DNA from: Crotalaria pallida
Taxonomy: Eukaryota > Streptophyta > Magnoliopsida > Fabales > Fabaceae
Reading direction: 5' to 3'
Assembly (NCBI GenBank): GCA_037953625.1
Contig: CM075649.1
Coordinates: 100,631,290-100,695,289 of the forward strand
DNA length: 64,000 nt
The notes under the pieces were generated by a model. The model did no database searches, was not told where the DNA came from, and was given only the letters and a program-made list of their open reading frames with translations. Numbering within the stretch: position 1 is the stretch's first letter; each line of letters opens with the position of its first letter. Below are positions 1-13,063 of the stretch, in pieces. A program made the position numbers and the translations under genes.

Positions 1-3000
1 ATCATTTTACATTATTAGTCTTATTATTATACTTTCTCATTCTTCTTTACTTTCACATCTTATAAACATTCTTTCTTTTTCTCATTCCTTTTCTCTCTCA
101 TACTCATGATCTCTTCATACAACATATCATCGGGTACTCATTTCGTCCTCGGTTATCACTCACGTCTACATCTCCTCGGTCTCCATCCAAACCTAGGCGG
201 AAGCAAACATGAGTACAAGACCTTTACCGTGCGGGCACGACAGCTGTCACAACACAAATGGCTCCAAGCCAGGAGGACTCAGCCTCAATAATATCAATAA
301 CAATCATGGCACACTGCCTCGCAGTGGCAAACAAAATGCCCCACTCCAGTCCCTCTCACTGTTCTCGATTTGCAATCTAGGGGGCGACAGTATGTTTCTA
401 GTGGGCCCGCAGAACTTGCCACGGCATTAGACCCAGTCCCCACCACGTTAGTGCGCCACCTGTGGAGTTCGTTCTGCTTAGAAACACACTCTAGACTTCT
501 TGACGTTTCACCGTCATCGTCCTCCCCTAATGCAATCTCGTCCTAAGTATCCGCAGATACTTATCGTTTCTTCCTCTCCACTACTTCGCACTCTCATACC
601 TCACCACACATGTCTTTTAAGTCTTTTATCTTTCAATTAACCTAAGGTCGGCCCGTCCTTCGTGCAACCCTTCAACGAGTCCCGACCACTACTTTGCACA
701 GCCTTTCTCTCATCATTTCTCACATAGCACAGAGCTGGGATCACATCATTAAACTCTCATCTCTTTACCAATCCTTCTCAACATTCTCAATCTTTTCCAG
801 AAACATCTCACCCTTCCCAAAACACAATTTCATAACTCATTGGAAATTCTCGTATCACAAGCTTTCGCAAAATATCCCTTCGAAAACTTTCGCATAACAA
901 TCTATTCTCACCAATATTCACAAAAATATTGTTTCAAAAATAACTTCTCAAAATGTCATTCCAAAAACTTTATCAGAATGGTTTATTCATAAAACCTCCC
1001 TCAAAACTGTGTCCCTTCATAAAAACTTTTTCAAAAAGATCGTTTCACAAAAATTCCTTTGAAACATTGTTTTACAAACTCCTTCAAAATCTTATTTCAA
1101 AAACTTTTCAAAAATTTCGCTTCCCAAGTCTTTGTCCAAAAACTTTTTTTCAAAAACCCCTTTCCATAAGTCTCCTCTTCACAAATCCCTTTAAAAAAAT
1201 CTCTTTTCAAAAACCCCTTTTTAAAAACACATCGTTGCTGAGCGCTAGTGGAGGAGCAAGCTCAACTCAACACTAGCTCCCAGTCTAAAACCAAAAACAA
1301 AGGAGCTCAGCTCCGCTCAATCTCATCTCACATCCACTTCCACATTACTTTTCCCAGCTCTGGCTCGTTCTCAACATTACCATCAATTCATTCCCCAATC
1401 TCAACTCTTTCTTTCTTTCTTATTGCGTCTTTACTTTCAATCCCATTATCTTCTTAACTTATTTCTTTCGTTTTCATTCTCATTCAGTATGCCAGAGATG
1501 TCCATCAATAGTTTACTCATCATAACCAATAATAATAAGCAATCAAACATAATTAAATAAAAACATGCTATCAACATCACACAATAATAGTGTGGTCATA
1601 GTCACCTTCGTATAAGTGGCCACACAATCAAACAATTGCCACTTATACTACTGACTCCTAACCACTAAGTTCCAATCTTTGAGATGATTCGGAACGTCCT
1701 AATATGTCACCTAAACACCACAGTGTCTTAGGATAGCTTCTCTCTCACCTGAGGTCCAGCGATTTAGTGCGTACCGTCCCCACGTATCCTTTGTGCTGCC
1801 GGCTGCCCCAATCCCTTGTCTTTAAGATTTCCTCGTACTAAATAAAATACACTTACGTTATTTTCTTGTACTAAGAAAATCTTTTCTTAGTTCGTGACAC
1901 TTTCCGTTCTTAATCGAAAGACTTAAAAAAACACTACTGTTTTGTCAGGAAAATTCTCATATTTTCTAGCACTTTAATTACTTTATAACCTTTTGAAAAC
2001 ATTTAATAAAATGGTTTAAATTATTTGGTTTTGTTGCTGGTCCGTTTTGGACAGCACCATAACCATGTTCGAAAACACCGAAAAGTGCCCCGTTTTCAAT
2101 CCGGGTTTTTCTTAAATCAAATATCACTTGAAAATTCTACTTTAAATCACTTGAACACATTTTCAAAGTTTAATAAACAATTATGAATAATTCTGGACAG
2201 CAACGAATTATTTTATAAAAATCACTTTGATAAACTCCGAAAACATCGTAAAAACACTCTTTGTTTTAAATAGCTCTTTTATTCAAAATCAACACTTGAA
2301 AACTCAAGTTTTCACCATAAAATAAATTTTGGACAGCCATACACAATCCCAAAAATCCCAAATAAATCAAATCAAATTGTTTTAAAATCAATTAATTTCA
2401 AAATCCATTACATACTTAATCACTTCCCAACATCAACTGAACACACAACAGCAAACAACATAAATGAATCATTTAACTTAATCATAAATCAAACACTTAT
2501 TCACAAAACATCCAGGCATTCACAAAGACACAAACCAAACATGTACATTTTATTTCATGTAACTAAACTTCCTAAATTTATTATCTCTATGTGGCCGAAT
2601 GACATCAAAGAAAACAATTCGAAGATCACAGATTTAAAACACATAAATCTACTTAGTTTATTTCAAGCACCAAAATTCTATTTTCTTTTTCATGCAACCA
2701 TCTCCTTTACTCTTCCTTCCCTTCTAAACCGAATGCTCCTGTATACACCCATACATTCATTTAAACACAATACTCTTCCATAATTATTTAGTTCATTTAT
2801 TTCCTTTATTTAAAACCGAATATAAATTAAATAATTATAACACAATTTTAAACATAATAATTTAACAATATCCTTCAAGACACACTCATTACTCTAAGTC
2901 ACTTCATAAGAAAAGAGTCTTAGTCTACTTACAATGCCTAGGCCGAATAACAAGGCAATGGTTTTAGGTTCATTTTTCAACATGTAAAACACAAAATTCT

Positions 3001-4209
3001 TAGATCAAAAGAAATCAACATGCATGTGCCCCTTTTTATGGAAACAAAACATGATTTCCTAGTCCTAGGCTTAGGCCGAATGAATATTAATATAGATCAA
3101 GTTTTTATTTTAAATCTTTATCATGCAAGAATATGGATCAAGTTAGAAATAAATTCCCAAAGGCTTGTTTCTTTAACTCTTTGAAAAAAAACCGAGGTAA
3201 TCTCCAAGAAGGATCAAACCTTTTTCACTTAAAATAACATGCATGCACCTAGATTTTGCAAATCAAATCATGAAATCAAGTATAGTACCACAAATCAAAG
3301 ATGAAAAATCACTTTGAGTAAGAAAAAGTCAAAACCGTGATGAATGTTGAAGGAGATTAAGTCTTCTAGGTTCAAAATAACATGCATGGCTTTATAACAA
3401 AACTTTTTAACGATTAAAGCAAGGATCAAGACATTTTTCAAAGATCAAAGTGAAAGTCGAAGCTTCATCATTATTAAATTAAACCCAAACCGTTTCAACA
3501 ATCCAAATCATCTTGCAAAGGCACAAAACTAACATGCAACTCTTGAGATTAAATTAAAAAGCATCAAGACCTACACTTTTTAAGTATGGCCGAACCTCTT
3601 AGTTTAAGATCTAGTGTTTTATTGGTTCATTTAGTCTTAAAAATTCAAGATCAAGATAAAGTCAACACATGCATATACACATAGCACCAAGATCAACATC
3701 AACTAGTCATGCAACATCAAAGATCTCATCATTATTCTTAAGCAAATTTTGATCATTCATTTTATTTATCAAATAACTCTCAAGCACATCACAAGTCACG
3801 GTTTCAAGCAAGAAAATTAAACATGCAATGAAATTTACTTTAAATTTCTCAAAAACTTCATCAAACCTTTAGATCTAAAAGATTTAGTTTGAAAAGCTTT
3901 AGGATCTTTTATTAAAATCTTAATAGAGTTATGAAGTCCATTGTTTAGAAGTTTACAAGTTGCTTCGAGTCTTAGAAGTTCAAGATCAACATAAATAGAA
4001 CATGCAAAGAAGAAAAGAAATAAAGATTACAAAATCAAAAGAAAATCTACACCATTACAACTTCTTTATGCTTTATTCGAACTACCCACCAAGAAAGGGT
4101 TGATCTTCTAGCTTCTAAGGCCTTGGATCTTCAAGAAAGAACTTAGGTTTTTGGCTTGGTTTCTCCTTCTTCTTCCTCCTAGCTCACGGCCTCCCCTCTA
4201 TTTTCTATG

Positions 4210-4239
4210 TGTTGAGAGCTTTGATATGTGCTCTCAACA
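4210..4239 (-). other. Hairpin in the leader of the A LTR (copy 1)
   Basis: Perfect 10-bp inverted repeat (4210-4219 with 4230-4239) around a 10-base loop. On the element strand the loop contains ACATATC. It lies 70-110 bases downstream of a minus-strand TATA-like box at 4309-4319, so it should be in the transcript leader. Hairpins in the same place occur in B and C. Confidence 0.6.
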
Positions 4240-4308
4240 AAGGTGTTTGGAAAATGAATGGAAATGAGAGGAATGAATGAGAAGGGGGTGAAAGAAACTA
4301 AGGGTGGT

Positions 4309-4319
4309 GGTTTATATTA
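4309..4319 (-). promoter_or_regulatory. Candidate TATA box of the A LTR (copy 1)
   Basis: The minus strand reads TAATATAAACC, about 750 bp into the LTR and followed by a pyrimidine-rich leader. The second LTR has the same site at 11256-11266. Sequence-only prediction. Confidence 0.45.
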
Positions 4320-4569
4320 GCAATTGGTACACTTCCTCTTTTACCCTTATCCCATTCGGCCAAGGTACATTCAAGGAAGGGCAGTTTTGGCAACTTGATT
4401 TGTTGCATGGGTGGTGCTTAGCAAACCTAGGGAAACATGGTGGAGAAAATTAAGGAACTATGTCCCTTAGGTTTAGTTGCCTTCGGCTTCTAGTTAGGGT
4501 TTTCTACCCATTTAGTTCCCTTATGGTTCTAATGCTTAGCCTATAAGCTTCCTAATTTTAACACAGGTG

Positions 4570-4760
4570 GAGTCATGGCATGCACACCCACACACCCACA
4601 CGTATTATGGCATGCACACCCACACACTCACACGTATTATGGCATGAACACCCACACACTCACACGTATCACACCTACACACACACATATTATACACACA
4701 CCTACTCATACACATATTCATTCATGTTGCACACACATACACGTACACATATATACACTC
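4570..4760 (+). repeat. CA-rich minisatellite in the A LTR (copy 1)
   Basis: A unit of about 32 bp beginning GCATGCACACCCACACAC is repeated three times, then grades into irregular CACA/TACACA sequence. The same place in the other LTR (about 11520-11640) has one unit fewer, so copy number changed after insertion. Confidence 0.8.
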
Positions 4761-5070
4761 ATGCATTATCATGTTCTTTTAATAATTATATTTCACATAG
4801 TCCTATTCATACAAAACCGTACATACACACATCTTCATGCATTCATAAATCTTTTTAAGCATAAGAATTTGCAAACGCACAACTATTCTAACTCAATTTC
4901 CAAAACTCATAGTAGTATTTCAGAAAAAAATCATCTCTTTAAAGTCACTCTTTACCTTGAAGACGTTACTTAGAAAATTTATTTAAGAAATTATTCTTTC
5001 AAGAACACTTTTCTCAAAAATAAGTCCTTTTAGTATTTTAATCAATACGAGGAATTTGCGGGATGTTACA

Positions 5071-5083
5071 TTCTCCCCAACTT
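5071..5083 (-). other. Polypurine tract of element A
   Basis: The minus strand reads AAGTTGGGGAGAA immediately before the 3' LTR start TGTAACATCC. This is the expected plus-strand primer site and fixes the element's orientation. Confidence 0.8.
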
Positions 5084-6262
5084 AAAGATTTCTCGTCCCC
5101 GAGAAATACGCTGTGGGTTGGGCAGCAGGGCACAAAATCCTCACGTCACTTTGATTCCTATAAAAATACTTCTTCTCTCACTTTGTGGTCGTATCCCATT
5201 TTTACTGGTCTAAGTCGCCTTGCCGTGTTCCTCATTTGTTCCTTTCAGACGAAGAAATTCCACTCATATCATCACTTGTGCGTCGAATCGGGTTAAGTCC
5301 ATCGGACTAACCGAAGACGTCGCTCCCTTAACTGATTGTCGTCACTGAAAGTCCAACCATAGGTACGGACTTAGGGGAAAGTCAAACAAACCAACATTCA
5401 TACGTCTCCATAAGCAAGGATTTTATCTAAGAATCCTTAAATAATCATTAATCTCTACGACTCGGGTCCCTACTACCTCACAATAACCACTCCTTCCTTC
5501 AATTCTTCTTCTAAGTCTAGGGTTTTCGTCTATCATTTTCTAGCTTAAGGGAAATCCCATTACCACATAGACTTCACCCTTGATCATCTTATTTCCTAAT
5601 TAGGGTGTAAGGCAATCCTAATTCTCAAATTTTCCTCAAAATTCCTCTAAGGGCTGGTAACATATGCCTCTTTTCCTTCCTTGTGGCTCCCCAACTTTGA
5701 TTCAACTTATAACTACCTCACGATGATCTTACAACCTTAACCAGCTTAGACTATTTCTCCTTCCCCAATCACTCAAACCTGAAACTATTTGGGGTAATTA
5801 GGGCACTTCCAACTCTACAATTTGGGCTAAAAGTCGTAAATAGATTTGGTAAAGCTACAATCCGATAAAGGTTCATGAAGGAAAGGGTTCGAATAACAAA
5901 ACTGCTTTGTTGAAACAATTCAACAAGCACGGAATTTCAGGTAAGGTACACTACATCCTCAAGGGTACTGACTATCCCTATATGTATCTGAGAGCATGCT
6001 AAGATCAACAATTCTAAGTCTAACCATTGCTAATGAAACATCAGGGGTATAGGGCACTAATTGCAGGATCCATTCAGGGTCTACTCTTATAGAGCCAAAA
6101 GGTTCCTTAAACTAATACAGTCAGTGCTAAGCTACAAACTAATCCATGTCCTAAGAGGCAAAAGCTTATCCTCCTATTCCTACTCAAATACTAACAAATA
6201 CACAGAGTCACACACAACAAAGCATGTAAGCCCATGCTTAAGGCCACTAAGGATTACCATAA
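5084..6262 (-). other. Element A internal region, no intact coding sequence
   Basis: Between the polypurine tract and PBS there is no ORF resembling gag or pol on either strand. The first few hundred bases next to the polypurine tract align loosely with the same part of element H (pol C-terminus next to its 3' LTR), including a TTTCTCGTCC-CGAGAAAT block, so I read it as a decayed pol tail. The remainder, about 5400-6262, is AT-rich and I recognise nothing in it. Confidence 0.6.
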
Positions 6263-6274
6263 GCTCTGATACCA
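6263..6274 (-). other. Primer binding site of element A (initiator tRNA-Met type)
   Basis: The minus strand reads TGGTATCAGAGC, the standard plant retroelement match to the 3' end of initiator tRNA-Met, three bases from the 5' LTR end at 6278. Confidence 0.88.
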
Positions 6275-6277
6275 TTC

Positions 6278-9200
6278 TGTAACAGCCCGATTTTCGTATA
6301 CCAAAATATTTAACTTTGTGTATTAAAATTTACCAAAAATGAGGCCAATTTTTTTTTTAAACATTTGAAGTGTCCATGATACGAGTGTCCTTCTTTACTG
6401 AAAATCGAGTTGTTACTAAAATCGTTCATCTTCATAAAGTGGCTTGATTCAAAAGCATAATAACATTTTCCCAAAAGGTTACATTGTTTGTTCTTTCAAA
6501 ATAGAGGATTCCATGCTACAGAATTAAAACTTGGCTTAGTTACATAATTGGCACATTGCTTGGTAATCCTTGACTCAAAACACAAATCATAACTTAAAAC
6601 TTACTTTATTACTATCGCTTCCGCTGCGCTACTCTGATGAAGACCACCGGATGCAGCTTCCCTTTCCTCTTGCACCTTTTCTTAATCCCCGAAAGTGAAG
6701 TCGTTTCTGTCATTACTTTCTTGTTGACGCTAAGCTCCAGCTCTAACTCATTCAGAGTGATGAACTCCACGTGATATTCTGTCTGCCCGTTGAGATATCA
6801 GCAGTACCAATATGCCAACGAACAGGAGAGAGTAAGCGATCCGAACGACGCATCGTCGACGGTGTGGAATTACGATAGGCAAGATAGAAGGACCATACAA
6901 CACACAATAAAATACACAAGCATACAACAACCAAATAGATTATTGACATCGTCATCATTATCATTTTACATTATTAGTCTTATTATTATACTTTCTCATT
7001 CTTCTTTACTTTCACATCTTATAAACATTCTTTCTTTTTCTCTCTCATACTCATGATCTCTTCATACAACATATCATCGGGTACTCATTTCGTCCTCGGT
7101 TATCACTCACGTCTACATCTCCTCGGTCTCCATCCAAACCTAGGCGGAAGCAAACATGAGTACAAGACCTTTACCGTGCGGGCACGACAGCTGTCACAAC
7201 ACAAATGGCTCCAAGCCAGGAGGACTCAGCCTCAATAATATCAATAACAATCATGGCACACTGCCTCGCAGTGGCAAACAAAATGCCCCACTCCAGTCCC
7301 TCTCACTGTTCTCGATTTGCAATCTATGGGGCGACAGTATGTTTCTAGTGGGCCCGCAGAACTTGCCACGGCATTAGACCCAGTCCCCACCACGTTAGTG
7401 CGCCACCTGTGGAGTTCGTTCTGCTTAGAAACACACTCTAGACTTCTTGACGTTTCACCGTCATCGTCCTCCCCTAATGCAATCTCGTCCTAAGTATCCG
7501 CAGATACTTATCGTTTCTTCCTCTCCACTACTTCGCACTCTCATACCTCACCACACATGTCTTTTAAGTCTTTTATCTTTCAATTAACCTAAGGTCGGCC
7601 CGTCCTTCGTGCAACCCTTCAACGAGTCCCGACCACTACTTTGCACAGCCTTTCTCTCATCATTTCTCACATAGCACAGAGTTGGGATCACATCATTAAA
7701 CTCTCATCTCTTTACCAATCCTTCTCAACATTCTCAATCTTTTCCAGAAACACCTCACCCTTCCCAAAACACAATTTCATAACTCATTGGAAATTCTCGT
7801 ATCACAAGCTTTCGCAAAATATCCCTTCGAAAACTTTCGCATAACAATCTATTCTCACCAATATTCACAAAAATATTGTTTCAAAAATAACTTCTCAAAA
7901 TGTCATTCCAAAAACTTTATCAGAAAGGTTTATTCATAAAACCTCCCTCAAAACTGTGTCCCTTCATAAAAACTTTTTCAAAAAGATCGTTTCACAAAAA
8001 TTCCTTTGAAACATTGTTTTACAAACTCCTTCAAAATCTTATTTCAAAAACTTTTCAAAAATTTCGCTTCCCAAGTCTTTGTCCAAAAACTTCTTTTCAA
8101 AAACACCTTTCCATAAGTCTCCTCTTCACAAATCCCTTTAAAAAAATCTCTTTTCAAAAACCCCTTTTTAAAAACACATCGTTGCTGAGCGCTAGTGGAG
8201 GAGCAAGCTCAACTCAACACTAGCTCCCAGTCTAAAACCAAAAACAAAGGAGCTCAGCTCCGCTCAATCTCATCTCACATCCACTTCCACATTACTTTTC
8301 CCAGCTCTGGCTCGTTCTCAACATTACCATCAATTCATTCCCCAATCTCAACTCTTTCTTTCTTTCTTATTGCGTCTTTACTTTCAATCCCATTATCTTC
8401 TTAACTTATTTCTTTCGTTTTCATTCTCATTCAGTACGCTAGAGATGTCCATCAATAGTTTACTCATCATAACCAATAACAATAAGCAATCAAACATAAT
8501 TAAATAAAAACATGCTATCAACATCACACAATAATAGTGTGGTCATAGTCACCTTCGTATAAGTGGCCACACAATCAAACAATTGCCACTTATACTACTG
8601 ACTCCTAACCACTAAGTTCCAATCTTTGAGATGATTCGGAACGTCCTAATATGTCACCTAAACACCACAGTGTCTTAGGATAGCTTCTCTCTCACCTGAG
8701 GTCCAGCGATTTAGTGCGTACCGTCCCCACGTATCCTTTGTGCTGCCGGCTGCCCCAATCCCTTGTCTTTAAGATTTCCTCGTACTAAATAAAATACACT
8801 TACGTTATTTTCTTGTACTAAGAAAATCTTTTCTTAGTTCGTGACACTTTCCGTTCTTAATCGAAAGACTTAAAAAAACACTACTGTTTTGTCAGGAAAA
8901 TTCTCATATTTTCTAGCACTTTAATTACTTTATAACCTTTTGAAAACATTTAATAAAATGGTTTAAATTATTTGGTTTTGTTGCTGGTCCGTTTTGGACA
9001 GCACCATAACCATGTTCGAAAACACCGAAAAGTGCCCCGTTTTCAATCCGGGTTTTTCTTAAATCAAATATCACTTGAAAATTCTACTTTAAATCACTTG
9101 AACACATTTTCAAAGTTTAATAAACAATTATGAATAATTCTGGACAGCAACGAATTATTTTATAAAAATCACTTTGATAAACTCCGAAAACATCGTAAAA

Positions 9201-11983
9201 ACACTCTTTGTTTTAAATAGCTCTTTTATTCAAAATCAACACTTGAAAACTCAAGTTTTCACCATAAAATAAATTTTGGACAGCCATACACAATCCCAAA
9301 AATCCCAAATAAATCAAATCAAATTGTTTTAAAATCAATTAATTTCAAAATCCATTACATACTTAATCACTTCCCAACATCAACTGAACACACAACAGCA
9401 AACAACATAAATGAATCATTTAACTTAATCATAAATCAAACACTTATTCACAAAACATCCAGGCATTCACAAAGACACAAACCAAACATGTACATTTTAT
9501 TTCATGTAACTAAACTTCCTAAATTTATTTTCTCTATGTGGCCGAATGACATCAAAGAAAACAATTCGAAGATCACAGATTTAAAACACATAAATCTACT
9601 TAGTTTATTTCAAGCACCAAAATTCTATTTTATTTTTCATGCAACCATCTCCTTTACTCTTCCTTCCCTTCTAAACCGAATGCTCCTGTATACACCCATA
9701 CATTCATTTAAACACAATACTCTTCCAAAATTATTTAGTTCATTTATTTCCTTTATTTAAAACCGAATATAAATTAAATAATTATAACACAATTTTAAAC
9801 ATAATAATTTAACAATATCCTTCAAGACACACTCATTACTCTAAGTCACTTCATAAGAAAAGAGTCTTAGTCTACTTACAATGCCTAGGCCGAATAACAA
9901 GGCAATGGTTTTAGGTTCATTTTTCAACATGTAAAACACAAAATTCTTAGATCAAAAGAAATCAACATGCATGTGCCCCTTTTTATGGAAACAAAACATG
10001 ATTTCCTAGTCCTAGGCTTAAGCCGAATGAATATTAATATAGATCAAGTTTTTATTTTAAATCTTTATCATGCAAGAATATGGATCAAGTTAGAAATAAA
10101 TTCCCAAAGGCTTGTTTCTTTAACTCTTTGAAAAAAAACCGAGGTAATCTCCAAGAAGGATCAAACCTTTTTCACTTAAAATAACATGCATGCACCTAGA
10201 TTTTGCAAATCAAATCATGAAATCAAGTATAGTACCACAAATCAAAGATGAAAAGTCACTTTGAGTAAGAAAAAGTCAAAACCGTGATGAATGTTGAAGG
10301 AGATTAAGTCTTCTAGGTTCAAAATAACATGCATGGCTTTATAACAAAACTTTTTAAAGATTAAAGCAAGGATCAAGACATTTTTCAAAGATCAAAGTGA
10401 AAGTCGAAGCTTCATCATTATTAAATTAAACCCAAACCGTTTCAACAATCCAAATCATCTTGCAAAGGCACAAAACTAACATGCAACTCTTGAGATTAAA
10501 TTAAAAAGCATCAAGACCTACACTTTTTAAGTATGGCCGAACCTCTTAGTTTAAGATCTAGTGTTTTATTGGTTCATTTAGTCTTAAAAATTCAAGATCA
10601 AGATAAAGTCAACACATGCATATACACATAGCACCAAGATCAACATCAACTAGTCATGCAACATCAAAGATCTCATCATTATTCTTAAGCAAATTTTGAT
10701 CATTCATTTTATTTATCAAATAACTCTCAAGCACATCACAAGTCACGGTTTCAAGCAAGAAAATTAAACATGCAATGAAATTTACTTTAAATTTCTCAAA
10801 AACTTCATCAAACCTTTAGATCTAAAAGATTTAGTTTGAAAAGATTTAGGATCTTTTATTAAAATCTTAATAGAGTTATGAAGTCCATAGTTTAGAAGTT
10901 TACAAGTTGCTTCGAGTCTTAGAAGTTCAAGATCAACATAAATAGAACATGCAAAGAAGAAAAGAAATAAAGATTACAAAATCAAAAGAAAATCTACACT
11001 ATTACAACTTCTTTATGCTTTATTCGAACTACCCACCAAGAAAGGGTTGATCTTCTAGCTTCTAAGGCCTTGGATCTTCAAGAAAGAGCTTAGGTTTTTG
11101 GCTTGGTTTCACCTTCTTCTTCCTCCTAGCTCACGGCCTCCCCTCTATTTTCTATGTGTTGAGAGCTTTGATATGTGCTCTCAACAAAGGTGTTTGGAAA
11201 ATGAATGGAAATGAGAGGAATGAATGAGAAGGGGGTGAAAGAAACTAAGGGTGGTGGTTTATATTAGCAATTGGTACACTTCCTCTTTTACCCTTATCCC
11301 ATTCGGCCAAGGTACATTCAAGGAAGGGCAGTTTTGGCAACTTGATTTGTTGCATGGGTGGTGCTTAGCAAACCTAGGGAAACATGGTGGAGAAAATTAA
11401 GGAACTATGTCCCTTAGGTTTAGTTGCCTTCGGCTTCTAGTTAGGGTTTTCTACCCTTTTAGTTCCCTTATGGTTCTAATGCTTAGCCTATAAGCTTCCT
11501 AATTTTAACACAAGTGGAGTCATGGCATGCACACCCACACACTCACACGTATTATGGCATGCACACCCACACACTCACACGTATCACACCTACACACACA
11601 TATTATACAAACACCTACTCATACACATATTCATTCATGTTGCACACACATACACGTACACATATATACACTCATGCATTATCATGTTCTTTTAATAATT
11701 ATATTTCACATAGTCCTATTCATACAAAACCGTACATACACACATCTTCATGCATTCATAAATCTTTTTAAGCATAAGAATTTGCAAACGAACAACTATT
11801 CTAACTCAATTTCCAAAACTCATAGTAGTATTTCAGAAAAAAATCATCTCTTTAAAGTCACTCTTTACCTTGAAGACGTTACTTAGAAAATTTATTTAAG
11901 AAATTATTCTTTCAAGAACACTTTTCTCAAAAATAAGTCCTTTTAGTATTTTAATCAATACGAGGAATTTGCGGGGTGTTACA
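6278..11983 (-). repeat. Element A 5' LTR (5706 bp, complete)
   Basis: Bounded by TGTAACAGCC at 6278 and GGTGTTACA at 11983. From 6960 on it duplicates 1-5070. It holds a candidate TATA box (11256-11266), the leader hairpin and the CA minisatellite. A 60-70 codon minus-strand ORF at 6748-6964 has a hydrophobic stretch but only one copy is visible, so it is not called a gene. Confidence 0.9.
11157..11186 (-). other. Hairpin in the leader of the A LTR (copy 2)
   Basis: Same 10-bp stem and 10-base loop as at 4210-4239, with no change between the two LTRs. It lies 70-110 bases downstream of the minus-strand TATA-like box at 11256-11266. Confidence 0.6.
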
Positions 11984-12464
11984 TCACCTCCTCTTACTTA
12001 TGATGCAAATGCCTCAATTGATGAGGTTGACAATATGTATATCGTTGTGTTTAAGAAACTTTTCATAGAAGAATGGGTACAAAAGTTTTCCGTTAAGGAA
12101 GACCAAAATACTAATTTCTCTAAAACTTAGAGGAAAAAGAAAGTAAGGTGCAACATGAGGTAGTAGAGGTGAAACAAAACAAAACAATAGAGGGTAGGAT
12201 ATTAGTAGAGGAATTTGGTTCATCCTTACATGTTGAATTTTCTGAACTTAAAAATTGTGTTAAATCTCTTGCATGTTTGGATGATTCAAAATTTTCTATT
12301 ATGTTCAACCCTTGATCATTCATGATATTTTTCCAAATCATCAACACAATTCATTGTTGTACCATGGGATGAATAAAGATCCGGAGAATGTAGTTTTCCT
12401 AATTCATGGAATTAACACCTTCATAAATGAGGAAAAAGACAATTTTTTTGAGATGATGCATGGA
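11984..12464 (+). pseudogene. D copy 1: unknown-protein ORF, 5' part, frameshifted
   Basis: Translation gives SPPLTYDANASIDEVDNMY, then a block containing FIEEWVQKF and KEDQNTNFSK. It then meets a stop caused by loss of one A (near 12125) relative to copy 2 at 43990. After the shift the protein continues with HDIFPNHQHNSLLYHGMN and NKDPENVVFLIHGINTF. The Tat element interrupts it at 12470; the rest (NVPFDPG...) resumes at 29045. Homologous ORFs lie at 43870-44328 and 55016-55656. I recognise no domain. It is the only coding sequence of this family, starting about 100 bp after the PBS in the gag position. Confidence 0.6.
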
Positions 12465-12469
12465 ATAAG
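12465..12469. repeat. Target site duplication of the Tat element, left (ATAAG)
   Basis: ATAAG directly precedes the LTR start TGTCGTGTCC. The same five bases follow the other LTR at 29040-29044, and joining them restores element D. Confidence 0.9.
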
Positions 12470-13047
12470 TGTCGTGTCCTTGATCAAGATCAGCCTTGAG
12501 GCTATGGAAAAGCCTCAAAGAATGACCTCAATAAAGAGATTAATATAGGACTTATAGGATTTCTGCGTATCCAGTTGGGATAAACAGGTTCTCCCTAGTC
12601 AACAATGTGTGTGAGAGTGTCAACTTAGGGATGAGAAGACGTACCTTAGCCCCTATAGCATGGTGGTTCTTATAGGGGATTACCTGTGTGTCATGGGCCG
12701 TTCTGATAAGGCTTCTGAAGAGGAAGATTTTGAGTAGGACTCGTTGAGGCCATGATAAGATCATATCCATAAATCCCGTATGCGATAAGTCTTTATCCAT
12801 TACCGTTATATCTAACCAAGTATCATGGGAATCTAGGAGAAGTGGTTAAGCTAGATGAGACTGTAAGTGATAGAGATAAGGATGAGAATCCTGTGTTCAG
12901 GGTTAATCTCATAAGCGTATTGCACCTCTTTAAAAACCCAGCTTGCTCGGTGTTTCATTCCGACCGTAGGCCTTGTCCCAGTGTCTTGGCGGTCGGACTA
13001 AGGTAGATTAAGTTGGGCAGCGCTCGGTTTACTATAGGTCCACTACA
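12470..13047 (-). repeat. Tat 3' LTR (578 bp)
   Basis: On the element strand it begins TGTAGTGGACC (13047) and ends GGACACGACA (12470). It matches 22884-23063 joined to 28641-29039. Confidence 0.93.
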
Positions 13048-13063
13048 TAAGCCCCCCAAGCTT
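13048..13063 (-). other. Polypurine tract of the Tat element
   Basis: The minus strand reads AAGCTTGGGGGGCTTA directly before the 3' LTR start TGTAGTGG. Confidence 0.85.

Larger units (their letters stand above)
1..5070 (-). repeat. Element A 3' LTR, cut by the window edge
   Basis: It matches 6960-11983 almost base for base, with one 12-bp length difference near position 90 and a repeat-copy difference near 4600. Its minus-strand start TGTAACATCCCG abuts the polypurine tract at 5071. The roughly 680 bp corresponding to 6278-6959 lie left of the window. It is A/C-rich on the plus strand, with a T/A-rich low-complexity run of TTCAAAAAC-like words at 850-1230. No ORF in it looks like a real protein. 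Confidence 0.9.
1..11983 (-). mobile_element. Element A: giant-LTR, coding-deficient Tekay-like retrotransposon (partial)
   Basis: Two near-identical copies (1-5070 and 6960-11983) face each other across a short core. Termini read TGTAAC...GTTACA. On the minus strand the order is 5' LTR (11983 to 6278), initiator-Met PBS (6274 to 6263), core of about 1.2 kb, polypurine tract (5083 to 5071), 3' LTR (5070 downward, running off the window). The 5.7-kb LTR is far longer than the core, the layout called LARD. The core encodes no gag or pol. It is inserted in the internal region of element D; D sequence resumes at 11984. The left target duplication is outside the window. Confidence 0.88.

Noticed and set aside
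953..1276. 107-codon ORF in A (also 7900-8223)
   Set aside because: Runs antisense to the element through TTCAAAAAC-type low-complexity sequence; composition (Lys, Phe, Ser) mirrors the DNA repeat, and no domain is visible.
4575..4973. His/Thr-rich ORF in the CA repeat of A
   Set aside because: Translation of a CACAC minisatellite; not a gene.
6263..6274. tRNA-like sequence GGTATCAGAGC and similar at 24596 and 39400
   Set aside because: Only 12-13 bases match a tRNA end; these are primer binding sites next to LTRs, not tRNA genes.
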